Positions 56,801 through 63,200 of a stretch of DNA of 64,000 nt are shown piece after piece (positions within the stretch are counted from its first letter, which is position 1; each line of letters begins with the position of its first letter). The stretch is from Caenorhabditis remanei (taxonomy: Eukaryota; Nematoda; Chromadorea; Rhabditida; Rhabditidae). The notes under the pieces were generated by a model that had not been told where the DNA came from, searched no databases, and saw only the letters and a list, made by a program, of their open reading frames with translations. The stretch is taken from contig NC_071330.1 in the NCBI RefSeq assembly GCF_010183535.1, positions 15,295,717-15,359,716 on the forward strand. The letters are read 5' to 3'. Made by a program: the position numbers and the translations under genes.

Positions 56801-59800
56801 GAGCTGTTGAAATTCTTAAGAGCATTTGTTTTTATTTCTCTGAAAATTCTGTAATTTCTCGCTCATTTTCAGCGAATCCTCCCCTTGCAACCGCCCGTGC
56901 TCTCATCGCCGCCTGTCCCGACAAGATGAGCCAATCGACAATCGAAGAAATCTACCGTGTCGCTGAACAAATCTTCTCTGAATCCGTCGAAAATCCGTCT
57001 GAAATCGATAATTCATTGACGTCGTGCTCGGGAGCTCTTCTCGGTGAAACGATTGGACAGAAAGAGGATTGGAGCACTGCGCAGAGCTGTTTGCTGAGTG
57101 GTGAGTGTGAATTTGGCTAAAAATCGCTGAAAATGATGATTTTCGACACAAAAATTATAGAAATGACGAAAATTTCCCATTTTTTGACTGAGAATTGCGA
57201 TTTTTAGTGTCAAAATGACTGAAAGTTTCAGTTTTCGCGTAGTCAGATAGATAATGAGTGAATTTAGTGCATCAAAAACTGAAATTTTTGCTGAAAATCG
57301 CGATTTTTCAGGGAAAAATTACTGAAATTTTCCTTTTTTCTGAAGATTTTCAGACATTTTCAGCTAAAAATTCAGAAAAATTCCCAAAAAAAAGGGAATT
57401 TTCAGCTCGAAAATGTTCCAAAACAATGTTGGCCGAATTTTTTGTGTTTCTAGGCCACCAAATGTTCTTCCACGACTTTTCTGTGTCCTAGAATCACAAA
57501 AAGTTCGGGTCAGCACTGTTTTTGAGCATTTTCGGGCTGAAACTTTGGAATTTTTCTGAATTTTCAGCTTGAAATGCTTGAAAAGCTTTAGAGAAACAAA
57601 AAATTTCAGTCATTTTTCCCTGAAAACCCGGAATTTTCAAAAAAAAATTTAGTTTCGACCCGTGAATTCACGGCCCATAATCCAAGGGTACATCGAAAAA
57701 GGGTACATCGTGATCATAGGGTACATTGAATCGAAAGGTACAGTGAATCTTAGGGTACATCGAGGAGCTATGATCATGGGGTACATCTATAGGGTTATCA
57801 TAGGGTACATCGAGTCAAACATTTTCATAAAATTTCAGAAGACTCAAAGTTTTCACCAATTTTTGGGGAAAGCTTTACAGATGGAGTTCGGAAACATGTT
57901 GATTGCTATTTTCAGAGGGATGACACATATAAATTACTCTAACAACCATTTGAGAGATGATCATATTGGAGTTTCTATAATTGATTCAAGAATCTTCTTA
58001 AATGCTAAATCTTATGATGTCATCCCTCTGAAAACAGCATAAACACATTCCTTGAACTCCATTTGTAAAGCTTTTCTCAAAAATAGGTAAAAACTTTGAG
58101 TCTTCTGAAATTTTATAAAAATTCTGACTCGATGTACCCTATGATAACCCCATGGATGTACCCCGTGATCATAGCTCCTCGATGTACCCTAAGATTGACT
58201 GTACCCTTCGATTCAATGTACCCTATGATCAAATTTTTCATAGATGTACCCTTTTTCGATGTACCCTTGGATTATGGGCCTGAATTCACTCATTTTCGTC
58301 TTTAAAATCCTCTAAAAGTCAAAATTTCAGTCAAAAAATGTGAAATTTTTGTTATTTTCAGCCAACTTTGGCTGAAAATCCTCGAGTTTCAGCCAGAATC
58401 TAAAATCTGAGAATTTCAGCCAAATTTCAGTAAACATTATCGAAATCGGGTATAAAAAGAAGTCGCTGGCCTAGGATCCGTCAGCTCGGCCACTTTTTAT
58501 TCCCGATTTCGATAATATTGACTGAAATTTGGCTGAAATACTCGGATTTTAGGAGTAAAGTCAAATTTGGCTGAAAACTACTAATATTGCACATTTTTGA
58601 CATCAAATTTTGACTGAAAATTGCGGTTGATTGCTGAAATTCTCGAATTTCAGTCAGAATCCATTCCATATCAATAACTCTATAATTGCAGACATTGAAT
58701 CCTCATCGACGAGTCCACGAGTCCGTCAAGCGAAAGCGTACGCCCTCCAACAGCTGTGTTCTTCCAATGCCGACGCATTCTGGTCATCTGAAGTCAATTC
58801 TGCTGTTCGTGCCGCCCTTCAATCTGCTTTCATGTCGACAGACCCAATTGTCGCCTCATCGGCTCTCCGTGCTGCTTCATTCATTCTCCAGTCGACAATC
58901 GATAGAGATCTCTTATCATCCGTCGCTCGATCCCTCAATCACGCCACTGTCGACGTTCGAAAAACGACTGGAATCGCGTTGGGACACGTTGGCCAACGGA
59001 ATGAATTGCCGAATGATGTGCTGAAATTGATTGTGCCACAACTCATCAATGGGTGTAAAGAGAGCAATTCGGCGGTCAGATCTGCGTCGGAGCTCGCGTT
59101 GGTGCATGCGCTGAAAATGACGGAAAATGAGGAGAGATTTGAGGTGAGTCTGGTGACTGAAAATGAATGGAAATTGGAGATTTTAAGCTTAAAATCGCTC
59201 TGAAATTCAGTTTCCGGCTGAAAACTGACTAAAAAAAGAAAAAATTTGAAACTTTTGACTGGAAATTGACTGGAAATGAGCAAAAAAAATCAAGATTTTA
59301 GCATGAAATAGCTGAAAATCACTCTGAAATTTAGTTTTTTTAGCTGAAAATTGACTAAAAATGATCAAAAATTCAAGATTTTTGCTTTAAACTGCATGTT
59401 TCACATAGAAAAATATGCTGAAACTTGAAAATCGCTCTGGAAATTAGTTTTTAGACGTTCTATTCTGAAAAAATGATGAAAACTGGCTTTCGGCTGAAAA
59501 TTGACCAAAAATTTGAGATTTTAGCTGAAAATCACTCTGAAATTTAGTTTTTTGTCTGAAAATTGACTGGAAATGAGCTAAATTCGAGATTTTAGTTGAA
59601 AATAGTTGAAAATTTGCTCTGAAATTCTTTTTTTGGACCGTTTTCATCGAAAAAAAAAAGAATTTTCAACCCAAAAGTCTCATTTTTTGACTGAAAATCG
59701 TCTGAAATTCCATTTTTGGCTCAGAAATCGCCTATTTTGTTCTGAAAATCTCATTTTTTGACTCAAATTTGTCTGAAATTCCATCTGAAATTCATCATTC

Positions 59801-59935
59801 TTTCAGGAATACCGCTCAACACTGGAAGGCGTCGTCCAACGTAATCTCGACGAGACTCGCGTCAGTCTGGCGCGCGTTGTCCGCGCAGGAGACGTCGATT
59901 TGGAGCCGTTGGATACGATTCTCAACGTTTATTAA
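17828..59935 (+). CDS. gcn-1: GCN1, HEAT-repeat ribosome-associated activator of eIF2alpha kinase GCN2
   Basis: 24 exons: 17828-17896, 17960-18160, 19013-19958, 21253-21417, 22863-23047, 29317-29617, 30531-30798, 31717-31899, 32167-32238, 32480-32668, 33431-33552, 42904-43638, 44498-45057, 46334-46816, 47711-48139, 49194-49596, 50502-50742, 51488-51751, 53137-53573, 54625-55043, 55672-56114, 56873-57100, 58692-59143, 59807-59935. The sum is about 2,640 codons, the usual GCN1 size. Recognised by collinear blocks typical of GCN1: the charged [14 protein letters not shown]...STKQKQ segment (exons 9-10, residues about 780-850), [18 protein letters not shown] (exon 14), [20 protein letters not shown] (exon 15), [18 protein letters not shown] (exon 16), [16 protein letters not shown] (exon 17), [12 protein letters not shown] (exon 18) and [14 protein letters not shown] (exon 21). 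Residues about 1,150-1,900 are the eEF3-like HEAT array; about 2,000-2,400 match the region that binds the GCN2 RWD domain. It acts on cytosolic ribosomes in the integrated stress response. The literal sequence is frameshifted in exons 15, 21 and 22. Confidence 0.96.
20326..20820. repeat. CTGGCGCACC...GACGCGTTTT repeat array, gcn-1 intron 3
   Basis: Seven copies of a 22-25 bp word, CTGGCGCACC + 2-4 variable bases + GACGCGTTTT, at about 20,329, 20,389, 20,511, 20,589, 20,650, 20,710 and 20,792. Spacers of 35-100 bp also recur (GTAGAATTTGCGATT). The 20,340-20,400 stretch and 20,657-20,720 share over 45 bp, so blocks were duplicated. Confidence 0.85.
20821..21252. other. Remainder of gcn-1 intron 3
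   Basis: AT-rich. A GC-alternating run GGGCGCGCGCGCGCATTT occurs at about 21,124-21,140. No gene seen. Confidence 0.35.
21436..21620. repeat. 51-bp tandem repeat, about 3.5 copies, gcn-1 intron 4
   Basis: Unit: AAAATCGGCTGAAAATCGCA, then TTTCCAGAGT, GAAAATGTCA, TTTTAAGCTGG. Copies start at about 21,436, 21,487, 21,538 and 21,589, with few substitutions. A further isolated copy of the first half is at about 21,807-21,850. The first unit begins 18 bp after the exon 4 donor. Confidence 0.8.
23145..23905. repeat. CTGGCGCACC...GACGCGTTTT repeat array, gcn-1 intron 5
   Basis: About 13 copies in 760 bp, including 23,178, 23,290, 23,372, 23,430, 23,493, 23,568, 23,660, 23,718, 23,780, 23,821 and 23,887. 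The first half varies as GGCGCGCC, GGCGCACC or GGTGCACC; the second half, GACGCG, is the most constant. Copies become more diverged towards 23,900. Confidence 0.85.
25265..25400. repeat. Diverged direct duplication (pair of 26470-26605)
   Basis: GTCTGAATCAGTCGGAAAAC, AGAATTTTGAGCTTC, TGAGAATCCGTGTTCAGAAG and CTCAAAATCGGATTTGAAGG occur in the same order at 25,268-25,390 and 26,485-26,600, about 1.2 kb apart. A shorter third match (GAATTGTCGA..TTGAGTTCAGACTGGATTC) links 24,675 to 25,600. Confidence 0.75.
28542..28605. repeat. 32-bp perfect tandem duplication
   Basis: GAGTCAGAAGACCCCAAAAA followed by TCCGGATTTGTG is present twice, head to tail, without a mismatch. Confidence 0.9.
28741..28955. 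repeat. Intron 5 segment paralogous to intron 7 (31402-31612)
   Basis: ACCCAAAAATGAGTTTTCTG, then TTTGAAAACCGC, CAGTTTTCAGTGCTGAAATT, GTCTGAAACTC, and CCATTTTCATTGTCA occur collinearly in both introns over about 210 bp with roughly one change per eight bases. Also 29,037-29,160 (intron 5) matches 30,180-30,275 (intron 6): CCAAAAAGACTCAAAATCGA. Confidence 0.75.
36783..36960. repeat. Direct duplication (pair of 38105-38300), intron 11
   Basis: AGTATTGGAGGGATTC, CTCCAGTTGACCATCTTGA, GTCATACTGA-like, CAAAAATCTCGGTTT and GACGCTCTGAAGGTTTCAGA occur in the same order in both segments, with a 20-bp insertion in the second copy. Confidence 0.75.
39856..39926 (+). ncRNA. Hairpin H1 of the ATGACAC hairpin cluster
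   Basis: GCCGGGCATGACACC pairs with GGTGGCATACCCGGC across a 41-nt loop. First member of the cluster; its arms are shorter than the rest. Hairpin nature is visible in the DNA; that it is transcribed as RNA is an inference. Confidence 0.45.
39991..40088 (+). ncRNA. Hairpin H2
   Basis: GAAGGC-CT-CGCCG-AA-TAT-GA-CACT-GTT-GCGTAG pairs with CTACGC-TC-AGTG-GA-ATA-CC-CGGCG-AGT-GCCTTC. Paired blocks alternate with 2-3 nt mismatches over about 30 bp, as in a miRNA-like stem. Immediately preceded by TATAATTTCA. Confidence 0.5.
40112..40199 (+). ncRNA. Hairpin H3
   Basis: AAGCCATG-C-ATGACAC-AGA-TTAAAGG...TGTGA pairs with TCACA-CCTTTA-GCC-GTGTCAG-A-CATGGCTT. It shares the ATGACAC core with its neighbours but has different outer arms that still pair. 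Confidence 0.5.
40246..40336 (+). ncRNA. Hairpin H4
   Basis: GGGGC-CTCGCCGAT-CATGACACT...CCATGGA pairs with TCCATG...TAGTGTTATC-ATCGGCGAG-T-GCCCC. The most regular stem of the cluster, about 38 bp with few mismatches. Confidence 0.5.
40351..40442 (+). ncRNA. Hairpin H5
   Basis: GGGGGC-CTCGCCGAATATGACACTGA..TATGGACC pairs with GGATCCATA..CTCAGTGTCAAACTCGGCG-TGA-GCCCCC. Only 14 nt separate it from H4. Confidence 0.5.
40508..40598 (+). ncRNA. Hairpin H6 (with a half copy H7 at 40648-40690)
   Basis: ACCCAGTTTGCCAGCTATGACACT...CATGGACC pairs with GGATCCTG...AGGTGTCATGGCTGGCTTTGGGT. At 40,648-40,690, GACGCCACCCGGCTATGACACTGTAACATG repeats the 5' arm pattern without a clear 3' arm. Confidence 0.45.
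41958..41979. repeat. AT dinucleotide microsatellite
   Basis: About ten AT units (ATATATATATATATATAT) in gcn-1 intron 11. Confidence 0.8.
43639..44497. other. gcn-1 intron 12
   Basis: Composed mainly of GCTGAAAAT / ATTTTCAG words. Nothing else seen. Confidence 0.4.
45058..46333. other. gcn-1 intron 13
   Basis: Composed of GCTGAAAAT / ATTTTCAGC words with internal duplication: GAATTCCAGTTTTTCAGCAAATTTTAATCC-type blocks at 45,726-45,790 and 46,030-46,100. No gene. Confidence 0.4.
47711..48139 (+). CDS. gcn-1: gcn-1 exon 15, with a one-base deletion relative to the family
   Basis: The exon enters in phase 0 as TELLGSMA, matching the ELLGAMA block of GCN1. After ATG GCA (47,729-47,734) only two bases (TC, 47,735-47,736) precede TGT GCT CCG, from which the family frame [17 protein letters not shown] continues to [18 protein letters not shown] and the donor at 48,140. 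The literal upstream frame instead meets a TGA at 47,888. So one base is missing here, by consensus error or real mutation. Confidence 0.85.
48322..53125. repeat. Dispersed CTATACCTAACTC motif in gcn-1 introns 15-18
   Basis: CACTATACCTAACT or its reverse complement AGTTAGGTATAGTG occurs at about 48,322 (reverse), 48,910, 50,280, 50,311 (reverse), 50,468, 51,064, 51,303, 51,459, 52,631, 52,663 (reverse) and 53,109. At 50,280 and 52,631, forward and reverse copies face each other across about 20 bp. Copies at 50,468, 51,459 and 53,109 end 12-25 nt before the acceptors of exons 17, 18 and 19. Confidence 0.8.
51086..51230. repeat. Intron 17 segment paralogous to intron 18 (52917-53065)
   Basis: GAGTTTCGAATTTGGCTGAA, AACGTGATTTTCAACAAAGA, AAATTTAGATTTTTCTTTCG and AACGGATCTTGTGAAA recur collinearly at 52,917-53,065 with few changes. 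The next part (ACTCAGTCTGAAACCCCCTG) is also shared. Confidence 0.8.
53900..54470. repeat. Compound foldback in gcn-1 intron 19
   Basis: AGCGATTCTGACGTCAATTT (53,938) faces AAATTGACGTCAGAATCG (54,227), and CTATTTTGCAG..TTTTTGATCAC faces GTGATCAAAAACAGCAAAATAG. A second palindrome overlaps its right end: CAACGTCTTCTGACTGCTTC (54,290) faces GAAGCAGTCAGAAGACGTTG (54,377). A related single arm lies at 50,755-50,825, just inside intron 17. Confidence 0.75.
54513..54577. repeat. GC-rich 65-nt hairpin, gcn-1 intron 19
   Basis: GGCCTCCTGCAGAGGCCCTC + TCAA pairs with TTGAGAGGCCTCCGCTGGAG + GCC around a 17-nt loop. One bulge and one or two mismatches in about 23 bp. It stands out sharply in GC from the surrounding intron and lies 48 bp before exon 20. 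Confidence 0.7.
55400..55699. repeat. 190-bp tandem duplication spanning the exon 21 acceptor
   Basis: TTTTCCAGGATTCACTCATC + CAAAATCACTG occurs at 55,475-55,505 and again at 55,664-55,695, where it is the true exon 21 acceptor and first codons. Upstream AAAACGTT..AAAATCCTCG is duplicated too (55,418 and 55,595). The first copy diverges after ACTG and runs into stops, so it is a decoy exon start. Confidence 0.8.
55672..56114 (+). CDS. gcn-1: gcn-1 exon 21, carrying four apparent single-base indels
   Basis: The exon encodes the block [19 protein letters not shown]...[14 protein letters not shown]...[20 protein letters not shown]...[15 protein letters not shown], which lies in the GCN2-binding part of GCN1. 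The family frame jumps four times: one extra base at 55,767-55,770 (GACA where a single Ala codon is expected), one missing T at 55,911-55,912, one missing C at 55,947-55,948 and one missing C at 56,053-56,054. Between jumps the protein match is excellent, which argues against relaxed selection over a long time. Confidence 0.85.
56283..56332. repeat. Isolated CTGGCGCACC...GACGCG repeat pair, intron 21
   Basis: CTGGCGCACCTTGGACGCGT followed 23 bp later by CAGACGCGTTTTT. Same family as the arrays in introns 3 and 5. Confidence 0.7.
56873..57100 (+). CDS. gcn-1: gcn-1 exon 22, with one extra C
   Basis: Entering in the phase set by exon 21, the frame reads IESS and then needs one base removed from the CCCC run at 56,881-56,884 to continue as [26 protein letters not shown]...[15 protein letters not shown]. 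The downstream frame is open to the donor at 57,101 and joins exon 23 in phase. Confidence 0.85.
57672..58280. mobile_element. 609-bp palindromic transposon (foldback) with 9-bp target-site duplication
   Basis: Flanked by TGAATTCAC on both sides (57,663-57,671 and 58,281-58,289). It starts GGCCCATAATCCAAGGGTAC and ends GTACCCTTGGATTATGGGCC. The terminal inverted repeats extend to almost the whole length and are built of degenerate GGGTACATCGA units (about seven per arm). The inner arms ATTTCAGAAGACTCAAAGTT / AACTTTGAGTCTTCTGAAAT and CAGAGGGATGACA / TGTCATCCCTCTG also pair. No transposase. A 9-bp duplication plus very long inverted repeats suits a Mutator-type (MULE) non-autonomous element. 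Confidence 0.85.
58413..58539. repeat. 127-nt near-perfect hairpin, gcn-1 intron 22
   Basis: ATTTCAGCCAAATTTCAGTA and ATTATCGAAATCGGGTATAA, then AAAG pair with CTTTTTATTCCCGATTTCGA, TAAT and ACTGAAATTTGGCTGAAAT. The 34-nt apical part contains GTCGCTGGCC / GGCC and CCTAGGATCC. About 45 paired bases per arm. Confidence 0.75.
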
Positions 59936-60281
59936 TTGATTTTTGAAATTTTTTATTTCATGCTGAAAATCTGAAATTTTCAGCGATTTCCACTTGTTTT
60001 TTGACTTAATTTAATGGTTTTTAGTTAATTCGTTTTTTGTTAATTCTTTAATTACTCTTTAATTACTCTTTTGATTCTTTAATTTTCCCGTATTCGTGAT
60101 TTTCTTCTGTTTTCCCCCCGATGCTCTATATCTTTATTTGAAAAATTTGGCTGAAAATGCAAATTCACTATAGATTACTGTAGTTTTTTTGGGAATTTTC
60201 TGGAATTTTCCTGTTTTTATATATTTCTCCTCTCGATTTTCAGCATATTTTCAGATTTTTATGATCAATTTCAGCTCTTAA
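59936..60281 (+). other. Intergenic region between gcn-1 and gatB
   Basis: About 346 bp. It contains GCTGAAAATCTGAAATTTTCAG (partial hairpin), TTAATTCTTTAATTACTC tandem words (60,023-60,075) and no AATAAA. The poly(A) site of gcn-1 cannot be placed. The region ends with AATTTCAG 7 nt before the gatB ATG. Confidence 0.5.
60266..60274 (+). promoter_or_regulatory. Probable trans-splice acceptor of gatB
   Basis: CAATTTCAG ends at 60,274, followed by CTCTTAA and the ATG at 60,282. The short leader and the nearby upstream gene are what a nematode downstream operon gene shows (SL2-type splicing); SL1 is equally possible from sequence alone. Confidence 0.5.
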
Positions 60282-63200
60282 ATGTGGCGACGGCGTTTCG
60301 CCACGTCGGCGGCAGCGACTACGGTAGCTACAGTATCCCGGTTTAAGCCGGTGATCGGATTGGAGGTACAGGAACCCAAAATCTAAAATTTGGATCCTAA
60401 ATTTCAGTATCTTTTCGAATCTACAGTACCCCTGGATCCTAAATTAAGGAAAACTACAGTACCCCCGATCCTAAATTTAAGGATCAAAAAAAAAAATTTT
60501 TGAAATTTTTTTGGGATTTTTTTTCACCGATTTTTAAGGCTACCTGTTTCAGATCCACGTGCAACTCAACACGCGTACCAAACTATTCTCACGGTGTCCA
60601 ACAAGCGACGCCTCGCCAAACCGTCGTGTCGCACCATTCGACATGGCAACACCGGGTACTCTCCCCGCCTTGAATCATCAATGTGTCCATCGTGCACTGA
60701 AGATGTCACGTCTTCTAAAGTGTCACGTGCCGAAATGGTCACGATTCGATCGAAAACATTATTTCTATGCGGACATGCCTGCGGGCTATCAGATTACACA
60801 AAACGAATACCCGATTGCTAGAGATGGACTGTTTGGGTATTGGGTATTTGGGGAAGAGAAGGATACACCCTACTGGAAAGAGGTACAGTAATCCTGGTAG
60901 ACTTTTTTGGCCCGAAAAATTCTGGAAAATCCGCTGAAAATCGTTTTAAAAAAATGTAAAAAATAGCGTTTTTTCGACTCAAAAATCATGATGTTTCGCC
61001 AAATTTAGTATATTTCTGTTTTTCGAACGAAAATGTTTCAGTTTTTCTGAAAAAAACTTGGAAATTTTAAGAATTATGAGTTTTACACTAGTTTCCACCT
61101 AAAAATGCTGAAAATTGGAGATTTCTACTCAAAAATTGGGGATTTTTGTCATTTTCAGCTCAAATTTGACTGAAAATCCTTGAATTTCGAGCATATTGCG
61201 ATTTTCAGACCATCGAGTTTTCGAAAACCAAATTTTCAGTCATTTTGTCCAATAAAATTCGAGAATTTCAGACAAATTTCAAGTTGAGTTTCGTTTTGTG
61301 GCAAATGTGCTCTACTGATGACTTGGTGTGAGTTCTGTCATTTTTCCGATCGAAAATAACAGAATGTACTCTAAATTACCGGTAGAGCACATTTAGTCAC
61401 GCGTAGGCGGAAGCTATGCCCAAATTTTCATTTTTCTGGGTCTTTTTTTCGGTTTTTCGACTTTAAATGGTGTTTTTATGTGGCAAATGTGCTCCACTGA
61501 TAATCTGATGCAATTTCGGCGTTTTTTTACTCAAAAATCATCGAAACTACACTAAATTTGCAATAGAGCGCGTTTAGTCACCCGGTTTCTCAGATTTTCG
61601 GTTCGGAAAAAAGAAAATTACCTATCTGAGATCATTTTTGAGACCGTTTTCCACTTGAAAATCATAACTTGTGGCAAATGCGCTCTACTGTTAATCTGAT
61701 GCGTTTTTTCGCGTTTTTTATTTCAAAAATCGCCGAAATTTCGTCATTTTAACAGTAGAGCGCGTTTAGTCACACGTAGGCGGAAGCTATGCTCAAATTT
61801 TTCAGTTTTTCGACTCAAACGGTATTTTTATGTGGCAAATGCGCTCTACTGATAATCTGATGCATTTTCTGCGATTTTTGACTCAAAAATCGCTGAAATT
61901 GTACGAGATTATCAGTGGAGCGCATTTAGTCACGCGTAGACGGAAGCTATGCCCAAATTTTCATTTTTTCCCAGAAATTTTTGAATTTTATTATGATTTT
62001 TGAGAGATTTCACTTATCTGACCACCAGATTCGATAACAATCTTCTTTTCCTTTATCTCCTCCCGATCGGGTATCTTTTCGGGAGTTTAACCTTCAAATA
62101 ATTCATTTAAAACCTTATTTACCAATTTAAACCGAAAACAAAGATAGAAATCTATTCGAACTGACCAAAAAAAAGTTTTTTTCGAAAATAATAAAACGAT
62201 CAGAGGGAACAAACAAAAAAAAATCTAAAAATTTCTAGTTTTACACCATTTTCGATCTAAAAATGATGAAAATTGCAAATTTCTACATCAAAAAATGTAA
62301 AATTTTCGACATTTTCAGCCTAAATTTGACAAAAAGTTTGAATTTTTCTTGTTTTTTCAAGAAACTTCAATTTTTATCGACAAAAAATGGTTTTTGTCGA
62401 TAAAATTTGTCAACAAACTGCTAATTCTGGTTTTATCGACAAAACCAGGAAAAATCTATTTTGTCGATATAATTCCCTTAAAAATCGACTTTTTGTCGAC
62501 AAATTAAAAAAAATGTCGATAAATACTCGATTCTCCGAAAAAAAAATTTTATCGACAAATTTTCCAGTTATCGATAAAAAATTTTCGGCGCTTTTGTTTT
62601 TCCGAGATATTTCAATTTTTATCGATAAAAACCATGAAAAAATTCTAAAACCTTAGTTTTCCTGTTTTTATCGATACAGGAATGAATTATCGATAAATTT
62701 TGTTTTTTTGTCGATAAAAATTTTTGTCTTAAAATAATCGAATTTGCGAAAAACAGTTTTATCGACAAATCTTTGAGTTATCGCGATAAAAATAAATTTT
62801 GTCGACGATTATCGATAAATTTTGTTGAAAATCGACTTTTTGTCGATAAAAATGTTGAAACACTTAAAAAAACCGCTTTTATCGACAAATATTCGTATTA
62901 TCGATAAAAATTTTGTCGATTTTTCAGTCTGAAAACCCAGTTTCCAGGTAGAAATCGTGCAACTCCAACTGGAACAAGATTCTGGAAAAACGATCAATAT
63001 TCTGGATTCTTCTCCATCAGAATCCTCAGAATCCCGATCCCTTATCGACTACAATCGTGCCGGATGCGCCCTAATCGAGATTGTGACATCACCGTGTTTC
63101 GAAACGGCAATCGAAGCGATTCGATTCGTTCAGACACTTCGATTATTGATTATTCATCATAATCTATCCGATGGAGAACTCCATCGGGGACATCTTCGAG

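Noticed and set aside
47711..56900. Programmed ribosomal frameshifting as the explanation for the gcn-1 shifts
   Set aside because: Six shifts of both signs, at different sequence contexts without slippery heptamers or conserved structures, are not how programmed frameshifting works. Consensus error or mutation is simpler.
57662..58042. 126-codon frame across the foldback in intron 22
   Set aside because: It is a translation of the terminal inverted repeat (GGGTACATCGA units read as GYIE) and not a transposase.
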